DNA of 44,365 nucleotides from a bacterium BMS3Abin03 (GCA_002898075.1 BDSV01000018.1:1-44365); one strand, 5' to 3'; positions 17,887 to 26,677 are shown, numbered from the stretch's first letter. A program made the numbers and translations. Notes: generated by a model from the sequence alone, not told the origin.

Positions 17887-18204
17887 ATGGAAACCATCGA
17901 ATTAATCGGTAGGGAAATTGAATTAGATGAGGACGGTAATCTTAAAAACATTTCAGATTGGAACGAAGAGATAGCCGTTGAACTCGCAAAACAGGAAGGC
18001 ATAGATGAATTAACCGATCGCCATTGGGCTGTTATAAATTATATGAGAAAAGAATACGAAGAAAAAGGTACTGCGCCTTCTATAAGAAGATTAACAAAAG
18101 AAAGCGGCGTTCCTACAAAAGAACTTTATCAGTTATTTCCCAAAGGTCCGGCAAAAAAAGCCGCGAGAATTGCCGGTTTGCCGAAACCCAAGGGTTGTAT
18201 TTAA
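17887..18204 (+). CDS. DsrC/TusE family sulfur-carrier protein
   Basis: DEDGNLKNISDWNEEIAVELAKQEGIDELTDRHWAVINYMRKEYEEKGTAPSIRRLTKESG...LFPKGPAKKAARIAGLPKPKGCI with penultimate Cys. Confidence 0.93.
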   Translation: METIELIGREIELDEDGNLKNISDWNEEIAVELAKQEGIDELTDRHWAVINYMRKEYEEKGTAPSIRRLTKESGVPTKELYQLFPKGPAKKAARIAGLPKPKGCI

Positions 18205-18220
18205 CTCGTAAAAAAATATT

Positions 18221-18311
18221 GTGTCATTCTGAGTGCAGTGAAGAATCCAAAGACAAAAATTATCACATATTATGATGATTCTTCACTTCATTCCGTTTAG
18301 AATAACAACAC
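18221..18311. repeat. Imperfect palindromic intergenic repeat ('gtgtcattctgag..gaagaatc' type)
   Basis: gtgtcattctgagtgcagtgaagaatc ... gattcttcacttcattccgtttagaataacaacac form a long stem between tusE-like and dsrE-like genes. Confidence 0.8.
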
Positions 18312-18351
18312 AGCAGAATGTGAATAGAAAAAAATTTTAGGAGAAATAATA

Positions 18352-18819
18352 ATGGCAGAGCCAATTGAAAAAGTATCAATAGTGATCTCAAAAGGATCGC
18401 TCGAAGGTGTTTACCCCGGTTTAATAATGGCTAACGGTGCAAGGATGGAAGGAATAGAGGCAACTTTGTTTTTCACATTCTTTGGGCTGGATGCAGTTAT
18501 AGACAAACGAATGGATCATCTTAAAGTAGCGACCGTTGGAAATCCCGCTTTGCACATTCCAACAATAGTTGGGGGTCTGCCGGGTATGAGTGCAATGGCT
18601 ACTAAAATGATGAGTAAAGAAATGGAAAAAATAGACATCCCCCCGGTGCGCGAATTTATTGAAATGATTCACGATGCCGGATGCGATATTTATGGATGTA
18701 AAGCTACGGTAGATATGTTTCATCTTAAAAAGGAAGATTTCTGCGAACAGGTAGATGACATTATAACTGTAGGCGACTTTTACGAAAAATCTGCCGGCGC
18801 ACAAATCATATTCACCTAA
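18352..18819 (+). CDS. DsrE/DsrF/DrsH-like (DsrE2-type) family protein
   Basis: KVSIVISKGSLEGVYPGLIMANGARMEGIEATLFFTFFGLDAVIDKRMDHLKVATVGNP...FIEMIHDAGCDIYGCKATVDMFHLKKEDFCEQVDDIITVGDFYEKSAGAQIIFT. Confidence 0.9.
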   Translation: MAEPIEKVSIVISKGSLEGVYPGLIMANGARMEGIEATLFFTFFGLDAVIDKRMDHLKVATVGNPALHIPTIVGGLPGMSAMATKMMSKEMEKIDIPPVREFIEMIHDAGCDIYGCKATVDMFHLKKEDFCEQVDDIITVGDFYEKSAGAQIIFT

Positions 18820-18830
18820 ACAAATTACTT

Positions 18831-18900
18831 AACTTAAGTTGAGCGGTAATTTTGGAAAACTGTTTTAACAGTTTTAAATTTTATACGGTCAACTTGAGTT
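18831..18900. repeat. Small palindromic repeat, copy 1
   Basis: aacttaagttgagcggtaatttt..aaaactgttttaacagttttaaattttatacggtcaacttgagtt; inverted counterpart at 21028-21105. Confidence 0.7.
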
Positions 18901-19114
18901 AATTAATACATAATCAAATCATTGTGGATTATACTATGATCTAAAATTAATTTAATTCAATTTACGGTGCTTTTTTGCAAAGAAGAAAGAATAACATATC
19001 CTTCAATCAATCTAAAAATTAAAAGAAAACATCCCAAAAGTCTGGAAATTGTCTCGCCGGACTTTACCGAAGACATTCCTTTGGAGAATCCCAGCTTCTC
19101 ATTTCATCTATTTA

Positions 19115-19144
19115 AAGGTCTGTTGATTATAACAGACTTTTTTT
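19115..19144 (+). terminator. Rho-independent terminator-like hairpin
   Basis: aaggtctgttgattataacagacttttttt: GTCTGTT/AACAGAC stem followed by T run. Confidence 0.7.
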
Positions 19145-19343
19145 CACACAAACATTTTCACCCGATTATTTATGTATTTTGAAAAATAATAGGGATATTG
19201 CAACTAAAAACATTTCCATCTTTAGTTTTAATTAAATATTTTTAGTTAGTGTTATATTCTATTATTCACAAAATAATGGGCACAAATTAATCTAACCACT
19301 ATATGAATAAAACTTATAAAAATCACATTACCGGGGTACTCTG

Positions 19344-21026
19344 TTGAGAGCAATTGTTCTTTCCATTTTAGTAGGGGGAACCATTTGTTTATCTTCTTCA
19401 TTTGCACAAGTCGCTGGAGATAACGGTTTAAATATTTTATCCGGTAGATGGGTTATATCCGCTGAAAACGGAATTACACATACAAAATCAGATTTTAAGA
19501 ATGCTTTATCTGATTATTACGCACGTTTTATGAGCGAATATTTCTTCCCCACTCAGTCGATTGGTATTTTTGGTTTAAGGGCATTTTCAGGAATAGGACG
19601 CCTTAGCGGGAGTGGTGGAGTTTCTAATTATCCGAAAGATGAGTTTAGAACTTCGATAGTACTTGCAGGTGCAGGTATAGATTATGTTTTAACAGTTAGT
19701 GATAAGTTATTTCCCTTTATCTATGCAGGTGCTTCCTATCTTTATTTCGATCCCTCAGATATAGACGGCAACAAGCTGCCCAACAATGCATCGGGAAAAT
19801 ATTCGCTTCAGGAAGTGTCTTATCAAGGCGAGCTTGGAATTAGATTTATGCTAAACAAAAATTTTAGTTTAAACATTAATGCTTCGCTGAATTATGTGTA
19901 CAGTGATGAATTAGATGACATTATTGCAGGAAGGGACAACGATATATTCTTTACAATGATGGGTGGTTTTTCGTACTATTTCGATGCCATATTTGATTCA
20001 GATAAAGACGGGGTTGAAGATCAGGATGATGCATGTCCCGATACACCAGTCGGTGTTAGGGTTAATGAATTCGGCTGCCCAATAGATACCGATCGTGATG
20101 GAGTACCCGATTACCTGGACAAATGTCCCCAGACACGGTCGAATATTATTGTCGGTAAAGATGGTTGCCCGCTTGATAGTGATAGTGATGGGGTACCCGA
20201 TTACCTAGATCAATGCTTTAATACACCTTTAGGTGTACCTGTTAATAAACGAGGTTGTCCATTCGATAGTGATGGTGATGGAGTACCCGATTATATGGAT
20301 AAATGCCCTAAAACTCCTTCCGGAACTGAGGTGAATAAATTTGGATGCCCGACAGAATCGCAGGGAAAAGAGCTGTCGAAGATACCAAAAATAGTTCTTT
20401 CGGGTGAGGTGAATTTTGCACCGGGTAAATCCGAGTTTCATCCCGATGCGAATGCGGTGCTTAAAATAGCTGCTGTTCTTAAAGATAACCCCGATACACA
20501 ATGGAAAATAGAGGGTCATACAGATAACATAGGATCATACGAATTTAATAAAAAGCTATCCTTAGAGAGAGCACGGTCTGTTGCAAATTATCTTATTGAT
20601 AATGGGATTGAAGCATCAAGACTTCAAGTAGTTGGTCTCGGACCTGATTTTCCAATAGGAGATAATTCAACTGCTTCCGGCAGAGCATTAAACCGCCGGG
20701 TTACAATCGAAATGGTAGACAGTATTGCAAAGGAGGATCAATATGTTCCACCGGTTAAAAAAGCTCGGTATAATTCATCTATTGAACGCAATGTCGGCGA
20801 TATGATTTTTACTGATGGAAATCTTTATTGCTTCCAGCTTTCTGCCTGGCGTACTCATAAAAAAGCACAAAAGGAAGCAGATAAATTAAAGGCACGGGGT
20901 GAGAATGCTTTTATTATTAAAGTAAGTGATATACCTGGTCTTAAAGGTACCTGGTACAGAGTTAGAATAGGATATTTTAATTCCTTAAGCGAAACTAAAA
21001 AACATAAAAGAGAATTAAATAAATAG
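19344..21026 (+). CDS. OmpA family protein: N-terminal beta-barrel, TSP3 repeats, OmpA peptidoglycan-binding domain, C-terminal SPOR-like domain
   Basis: DSDGDGVPDYMDKCPKTPSGTEVNKFGCP repeats; WKIEGHTDNIGSYEFNKKLSLERARSVANYLIDNGIEASRLQVVGLGPDFPIGDNSTASGRALNRRVTIEM; C-term CFQLSAWRTHKKAQKEADKLKARGENAFIIKV...WYRVRIGYFNSLSETKKHKREL. TTG start provisional. Confidence 0.88.
   Translation: MRAIVLSILVGGTICLSSSFAQVAGDNGLNILSGRWVISAENGITHTKSDFKNALSDYYARFMSEYFFPTQSIGIFGLRAFSGIGRLSGSGGVSNYPKDEFRTSIVLAGAGIDYVLTVSDKLFPFIYAGASYLYFDPSDIDGNKLPNNASGKYSLQEVSYQGELGIRFMLNKNFSLNINASLNYVYSDELDDIIAGRDNDIFFTMMGGFSYYFDAIFDSDKDGVEDQDDACPDTPVGVRVNEFGCPIDTDRDGVPDYLDKCPQTRSNIIVGKDGCPLDSDSDGVPDYLDQCFNTPLGVPVNKRGCPFDSDGDGVPDYMDKCPKTPSGTEVNKFGCPTESQGKELSKIPKIVLSGEVNFAPGKSEFHPDANAVLKIAAVLKDNPDTQWKIEGHTDNIGSYEFNKKLSLERARSVANYLIDNGIEASRLQVVGLGPDFPIGDNSTASGRALNRRVTIEMVDSIAKEDQYVPPVKKARYNSSIERNVGDMIFTDGNLYCFQLSAWRTHKKAQKEADKLKARGENAFIIKVSDIPGLKGTWYRVRIGYFNSLSETKKHKRELNK
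19995..20354 (+). repeat. Four 90-bp coding tandem repeats (thrombospondin type 3, 30 aa each)
   Basis: Four consecutive 30-aa units D(S/T)D.DGV.D..D.C..T..........GCP.; DNA unit 'gatagtgatggtgatggagtacccgatta...' recurs. Confidence 0.9.
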
Positions 21027-21027
21027 A

Positions 21028-21105
21028 TCTCAAATTGACCGGTTAAAATCTTCAACTGTTAAAACAGTTAGTAATTAGGGTTTTCGTTTTATTAACTTGA
21101 GTAAA
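21028..21105. repeat. Small palindromic repeat, copy 2 (inverted relative to 18831-18900)
   Basis: ctcaaattgaccggttaaaatcttcaactgttaaaacagtt... matches reverse complement of copy 1 (ctcaagttgaccgtataaaatttaaaactgttaaaacagtt). Confidence 0.65.
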
Positions 21106-21347
21106 TAGATTTAAGTGTCGATTAATTGCTATTGTAATTCTTCATATCGTAAATCTTAAATGTGAAACATTAATATCTTAAAGATCGCAGCGTTCTGGAA
21201 AAGTTTATAAAAATAACCCGGCAATTCAACTCAACAATAATGTCGCACAAAACCTGCATAGCAATCTTCAAATACGCTGGGGAAAGAACACAAGATAGTA
21301 CAAAGCACCGTAGGAATTTTTAAAGTGTGTTGCATACACTATATTTT

Positions 21348-21451
21348 AATTGGTTTTCGGATTTTACCAAAAACTCTCTTTTCAAGAAATGATAAAGGCG
21401 AATTTATAATAAAACCAAAATCCGAAAACCAATTTGTAAAAGGTATATATT
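21348..21451. mobile_element. MITE-like element A with terminal inverted repeats
   Basis: aattggttttcggatttt ... aaaatccgaaaaccaatt perfect 18-bp TIR; right flank tgtaaaaggtatatatt shared with element C. Confidence 0.75.
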
Positions 21452-21478
21452 CAGCTATCTAAAACAAATAATTTTATG

Positions 21479-22138
21479 CTACATATCATGGCAGGTAAAA
21501 CATAACTCGCTTCGTACCATAGTGATTTTAAGCGTTAATCCATTTTTAATTGTTTGTCTTTCATCCATAAAATGAAAGTTGTGACAAGATAAGCAAGAAA
21601 CCTTACCATCTTCCAATAAATCTTCCTCGATAGTTCCACCCAAACCGGATGGAGCTATACTGGGATCTTTTAAGTACTTGTTTTTTTGAGCTAATTGAGT
21701 ATTGTAGATAATTGAAGTTGGATGGTTTAATTCATTAATATAACTCCTATTTTTATTTGAGACATTGAACCCCGAATTCTTTATAATGAAATTATCATTC
21801 GCAATATTTCCATCGTGACAGGAAACGCACATCTTTGTTTGCGAACTGAAAATTATCCCATTATCTTTAGTAATATTACCTGAGAACTCATCAAATTCCC
21901 GAATTACAGAATTGTTATCCCAGCTTAGATAAATACTATTGTTAAGTTTTTCTACTTCTGATTCATGGCAGTAGGAACAAGAATTCATTTCTCCATCTGA
22001 ATACCTTGTTAGTTGATGGGGGTTGTAACTCAAATTTTGATCGTCCGGTGTTGTATCACCCGGGTTCAGCGTGCTGTTGCCGAATGCATATATGCACGAA
22101 CAATATGATAAAACAATTAGAACCCCAAAAAGCTTCAT
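21479..22138 (-). CDS. Secreted tetraheme c-type cytochrome
   Basis: Signal peptide; CSYCH, CVSCH, CLSCH, CFTCH; DPSIAPSGLGGTIEEDLLEDGKVSCLSCH. Confidence 0.88.
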   Translation of the reverse strand: MKLFGVLIVLSYCSCIYAFGNSTLNPGDTTPDDQNLSYNPHQLTRYSDGEMNSCSYCHESEVEKLNNSIYLSWDNNSVIREFDEFSGNITKDNGIIFSSQTKMCVSCHDGNIANDNFIIKNSGFNVSNKNRSYINELNHPTSIIYNTQLAQKNKYLKDPSIAPSGLGGTIEEDLLEDGKVSCLSCHNFHFMDERQTIKNGLTLKITMVRSELCFTCHDM

Positions 22139-22664
22139 TTTAATAAGATAGTTTTAAATAATTCATTTAAATTTGAGCTTGTCATACAGATTAATGTCAA
22201 ACAGTATTCTACTTAATGTAGAACAGACAAATTCCCTGCCTTTATTTTTTTATTTGGTGAATTTTAAATCGAACAATAATGATGAGTTCGAAGAATAATC
22301 ATTTAGATGTGTCTAATGCTTTATCAATAGCAATTATTGGCATCTGGTTCGAGTATAATTATGAGAAGCTTCGTTTTATGGAATAGTGAAAATCAAATAT
22401 TTATCCTCTTTTGCACTTTATATCACACCGTGCAGTAAATTCAATTGTTGCCGAACATTCTTTGTTTGAATTATCGATAAATTAATGGGGCAAATGTTGA
22501 TTTTATACAAAGTTAAATGAATTGAGATAAGAAAATCTCGGATCGATCGTTATAAATCGGATGAAAGGAAATAAATACAAATTTATCCTGTAATATTTAC
22601 TACTATTAACCAGGCAATTATTTACTGTGCATTTAATTTTTGGAGAAGTCATAATATAATTCCT

Positions 22665-22792
22665 ATTTGGTTTTTGGGTTTTTCCATGTTCTTCTCTCTT
22701 TTTACCTATCCCGACTTTTGCGGGAAGAGAGATTAGAATATGTTCATTAAAAAATCAAAATCCGAAAACCAAATTACAAATAGACTGAATGA
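22665..22792. mobile_element. MITE-like element B with terminal inverted repeats
   Basis: atttggtttttgggtttttccatgttctt ... gttcattaaaaaatcaaaatccgaaaaccaaattacaaatagact; both ends match element C. Confidence 0.75.
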
Positions 22793-22871
22793 TTTTTTTT
22801 TGTTGCCGGAATAATATTAGAGAACTTCAGTATAAGAATTGAGTTGAACAAGTTTTGAATAAGTGAAAGAG

Positions 22872-22903
22872 AAAAAAAAAGCACTGCCGAGGCTCGACAG
22901 TGC
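22872..22903 (-). terminator. Rho-independent terminator for the pentaheme cytochrome gene
   Basis: Minus-strand agcactgtcgagcctcggcagtgctttttttt: stem AGCACTG/CAGTGCT plus T run. Confidence 0.85.
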
Positions 22904-22926
22904 TATTAAGTATTGTATATACGAAA

Positions 22927-23610
22927 TTACTTATTATGACAGGTTAAGCAGAGTGCGCTCTTATCATTCGGAATTTTCAATGATAAACTTCTGGTAGTCA
23001 TTCCTCCATGTACAAAATGGCAACCGGAACATCCCTGTGTATTTCTTGATATGTGAACATCATGACACGAAATGCAACTTAATTGTCCGTTATCGAGCAG
23101 ATCTTCCTCAATAGTTCCACCCAATCCGGATGGGGTTATACTCGGATCGTAAAGTCCACCATCGACCTGCGATAATTGCGTATCATAAGTAAATGAAAGA
23201 GGGTGATCATTTCCCAAATTAGTACCTAAATTACCAAAGGTAACATAGTGGGTACCTCCGGTAAATCCACCATGGTTCTCAATAGCAACTGTTCCGTCAT
23301 GACATGATAAACAAAGTTTCGTTTTGCCGGTCGGTTGACCGGGGTTACCATCCATCGTTTCGCTGGAATATACTTGAAACGTTGCAACAGTATTCTGATG
23401 ATTCCATAATGGTGAATCGGGAACTTCCATATTTGCATTATGAGGAGTGTGGCAAGGACGACAAATCCTGTTGCCGCTCCAGGCAGCACCGCTGAAATCG
23501 TGATGGCTGTTTTTAATATCGATATAAAGTATTTCACCCGAAAGATCGGCTTGTTGATTAATTACCGGAAAAACAATAAAGAATAAAACAATCAATATTA
23601 CTCTTTTCAT
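22927..23610 (-). CDS. Secreted pentaheme c-type cytochrome
   Basis: Signal peptide; CRPCH, CLSCH, CISCH, CSGCH, CLTCH; paralogous to 21479-22138 and 28418-29029. Confidence 0.9.
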   Translation of the reverse strand: MKRVILIVLFFIVFPVINQQADLSGEILYIDIKNSHHDFSGAAWSGNRICRPCHTPHNANMEVPDSPLWNHQNTVATFQVYSSETMDGNPGQPTGKTKLCLSCHDGTVAIENHGGFTGGTHYVTFGNLGTNLGNDHPLSFTYDTQLSQVDGGLYDPSITPSGLGGTIEEDLLDNGQLSCISCHDVHISRNTQGCSGCHFVHGGMTTRSLSLKIPNDKSALCLTCHNK

Positions 23611-23662
23611 TTTGTCCCCTATAATATGTTTATAAATTAAATTTAATCATTTTATTTAATGC

Positions 23663-24676
23663 TTACCTTGAATAACTTCTTTGTTCATGGCAGCCCGGTA
23701 AACAAGAGCCGCCGTTTTTAGTAGGTTTATAATTCAGTTTCATAGTCCAACTGCCAAATTTAATCTCGGTTTCAATCAAATGTTTGTTTGCAGAACCGTG
23801 AACATCATGACAATTAGTACAGCTTCTGCTTTTTTCTCTGTTAACGTGAACGAAATGTAGATTAGTATTACCGTTTCTAAACTCGGTAGCAGTGGTTGTT
23901 TTTTTATTTAATATCTTCGAATCGTCATGACAATCAAAACATAGGCTATAATTATCATCAAATTTCTGCGCATAGTGCCCTTCCGGGAAAGTATCATTCA
24001 GTAAATAATTGTTTACCGATGAGTGAGGATTATGACAGGTAAGGCATCCGTCATCAACAACAGGTGGATGGGCTAAGTCTTCATTTACAATTTTAATCGC
24101 AATATTCGGTATTACCTTATCTTCATATTTAATTTCTTTATTATGACATTTCAAACAGAGAGCAGGATCTTCTTCCTTAAGCAGCTTCCTGTTTTTAGAA
24201 GAATGAGGTGAATGACAGTTAATACATTTACCTCCCACGAACATAGCACCGTGAATTGTTTTAACATTTTTTATTTCTCCGGGATCGTCGTGACAGGAGA
24301 AACATAGGTCGGGAACAGGGTCTTCCAAAATAAATTTATTATTCGATGAATGAGGATTATGACAATTCAAGCAGTCCTCTTCGAAAGGTGGGTGAATACT
24401 TTTTTGCGAAGCATCCGGCTCTTTATCATCGTGACAAGTATAACATAATTCTGGTGATTCATCGACTAATGAAAAATCGTTCCCGTTTTCTGACGGATGC
24501 TCAACTGTTTCGCTTTCATGGCAGCTAGTGCAGTCATCTTCAGCGGCAGGATGAATAAATGCCGCACTAACTAACTTATAATGACAACCGGGTGCAGTAC
24601 ATCCTTTTTCAGTCTGACCAACCATATTATAGTTTATAGAAAGACTCAATAGCATTATGGTTATAATAGTTTTCAT
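23663..24676 (-). CDS. Secreted multiheme c-type cytochrome (9 CxxCH + one CX4CH + one CX3CH)
   Basis: CTSCH, CYTCH, CLNCH, CFSCH, CINCH, CLKCH, CLTCH, CFDCH, CTNCH; plus GCTAPGCHY and SCLPGCHEQ. CxNCHxPHSS repeats. Confidence 0.93.
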   Translation of the reverse strand: MKTIITIMLLSLSINYNMVGQTEKGCTAPGCHYKLVSAAFIHPAAEDDCTSCHESETVEHPSENGNDFSLVDESPELCYTCHDDKEPDASQKSIHPPFEEDCLNCHNPHSSNNKFILEDPVPDLCFSCHDDPGEIKNVKTIHGAMFVGGKCINCHSPHSSKNRKLLKEEDPALCLKCHNKEIKYEDKVIPNIAIKIVNEDLAHPPVVDDGCLTCHNPHSSVNNYLLNDTFPEGHYAQKFDDNYSLCFDCHDDSKILNKKTTTATEFRNGNTNLHFVHVNREKSRSCTNCHDVHGSANKHLIETEIKFGSWTMKLNYKPTKNGGSCLPGCHEQRSYSR

Positions 24677-24687
24677 ATAATTTCCTG

Positions 24688-26667
24688 TCAGAATCGTCTT
24701 CCAATTCTTAAATAGAGCTTATTATAATTAACCTTTTCATTCGAAAAGTTCCTGAAAAAATTTTCATATCCCAAAACTATTGTGATATTTCTGAATTGAG
24801 TTTCGAATTCAGACCTAACAGAATAAAGATCCAGATTGATCCCACGCCCGTTCTGAAACCTTGTATTAACAATTAGATCAAATTTAGTTACCGATGAAAA
24901 TAAATAACCGAGTCCGCCTGTTCCATACCTGTATATTTGTCTTTCAGACTCTTTAGTAAGAAAATAATCTCTATAATTACCGGAAACATTAAATTTTAAT
25001 CTATTAAAAAAAACGGTGCGTATATCAATGAAAAACTGTGATGACTGATAAGGAATAATATTACTGTTGTAATCGTCAAACTCGAAACCTACTGTTATAA
25101 AGTCGATAGTTGTTTTTGCACCAACAATTCTTTGGTTAAAATATTCGAGCACGTTAAATCCGACACCCTGAACCCGCTTGTAATCGAAATCTCTATAGGA
25201 GAAGTATACATCGAACAAATTATATAGAAAAGTAAGACCAACTGTAAAATTGTTGCCTGTGGCTGTATAATTAAAATCTTCTCTGAAATCAAATTCATAA
25301 TCAACGTACACCGTTGCTCCGTCCGGAATTTGACCACCGGGAATGCGTACAATTTCAGTAAATTCACCTCGAGGTATAAGAAGATAATCCAAATTCTCTA
25401 CATAGATATATGTATCCTTAAAATCCGTAACCACAACTGATTCGAGAATTACATCCGGATTATCGAGCAGTTCAATAGTGCCGTCGGTCAACGAATGTTC
25501 TTCATCTAAGATTAACTGAGTTCGACTAGCTTGTGATGCACGATCTACTCCCCGTAATCTGTATTCATAGTTTAATCTGAAAATACCGGTTGGAATTTTC
25601 TTCTGATATTTGAACCCAACTGTTGCCTGGTTAATTACCTCATTATAAAATGTCTGCCTGCTATCTGTGTACTCATAACTTAAATGGGATCGCAAACTAT
25701 TGAATAGCTGATGCTCAATGGTTCCGGTCAAATAATGCTGCAGCGATTTGGCAAAAGAATATATGAGATCATGGAACTGATACCTTCCATTTAAGCGAAT
25801 ACTCTTGATGGGTTTAGATATAAGGGAATGTTCAAACTGTATTCTTCTATATGGTTGTGATCCGATTTGCTTATAGTACCAAAATTGATAATTGTAAATA
25901 TTTCGCTCCTCATCAAAGATAAATCTGCTATTTAAATTAAGTGTTAATATCTGGTTTTTAACAGAAATATCATTTGCATACGTCCTGAAATAATCTTCAT
26001 AAGAAGCGGTTACTACATTTTCATTCCAATCCGATATTCCTTTATCTAGTCGTAGATTAATATTATTACGCGTGCTCTCAAACTTCCTGTCGAATTGAAG
26101 CTCATTCTGTTTCCACGTACTATGTAAGTACGATAAAGTAGCAGGCAAAGAACTATTTCTAAACGCCAGGTATGTTCCGGCATTAAATTGATAAGATTCA
26201 ACATCGGTAGTTAATTCACGGCTGATAAATCCATGGTTATAATTGGTAAATATTTTAAATGATACCATTCTTTGGTTAAAAAAGTTTAGGTTTAAATTCA
26301 TCCTTTCTGCTGTCCGGGTATCAGTACGGTTAGGAGCAACAATAAAATTATTTTTTTGGGTACCCGGAGCAAAACCCAGATCTAAGCCAATCATTAAGAA
26401 ATTTGGATGTAAGAGGTAACTGGTTGAATAGATATTTATCTCGCCGCTGAACGCCCCGGATTTCTGTTCCTCTCTGAATCCCGTATTTAATTCATTTTTC
26501 TGAGACCTGTAATCGCCCCGCAAAAACAGATTCCCTCTAAATGAAGTAAGGTGAAATCCTCCCCACCCGTTGCCGTTTTTAAATTTCCTTTGGGAATATA
26601 AATTTCCGGCTGCAATTGTAGTTAATAAAAATATGAATAATACAATATTTAATCTTTGGTAAATCAT
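24688..26667 (-). CDS. Putative outer-membrane beta-barrel (porin component of cytochrome conduit)
   Basis: Signal peptide; 659 aa dominated by alternating aromatic/polar strands; terminal Phe (LYLRIGRRF); no Cys; embedded between multiheme cytochrome genes. Confidence 0.75.
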   Translation of the reverse strand: MIYQRLNIVLFIFLLTTIAAGNLYSQRKFKNGNGWGGFHLTSFRGNLFLRGDYRSQKNELNTGFREEQKSGAFSGEINIYSTSYLLHPNFLMIGLDLGFAPGTQKNNFIVAPNRTDTRTAERMNLNLNFFNQRMVSFKIFTNYNHGFISRELTTDVESYQFNAGTYLAFRNSSLPATLSYLHSTWKQNELQFDRKFESTRNNINLRLDKGISDWNENVVTASYEDYFRTYANDISVKNQILTLNLNSRFIFDEERNIYNYQFWYYKQIGSQPYRRIQFEHSLISKPIKSIRLNGRYQFHDLIYSFAKSLQHYLTGTIEHQLFNSLRSHLSYEYTDSRQTFYNEVINQATVGFKYQKKIPTGIFRLNYEYRLRGVDRASQASRTQLILDEEHSLTDGTIELLDNPDVILESVVVTDFKDTYIYVENLDYLLIPRGEFTEIVRIPGGQIPDGATVYVDYEFDFREDFNYTATGNNFTVGLTFLYNLFDVYFSYRDFDYKRVQGVGFNVLEYFNQRIVGAKTTIDFITVGFEFDDYNSNIIPYQSSQFFIDIRTVFFNRLKFNVSGNYRDYFLTKESERQIYRYGTGGLGYLFSSVTKFDLIVNTRFQNGRGINLDLYSVRSEFETQFRNITIVLGYENFFRNFSNEKVNYNKLYLRIGRRF

Positions 26668-26677
26668 TTTTTAACAT

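Noticed and set aside
18967-19182. 71-aa ORF between dsrE-like and ompA-like genes
   Set aside because: Low-complexity composition, no motif, and overlaps a terminator-like hairpin at 19115-19144.
19995-20354. Tandem DNA repeat considered as a non-coding satellite
   Set aside because: In frame and encodes TSP3 Ca2+-binding repeats of the OmpA-family protein.
22139-22664. Long AT-rich non-coding stretch considered as a possible ncRNA or attachment site
   Set aside because: No stable structure, tRNA-like sequence or integrase found on reading; likely eroded intergenic DNA.
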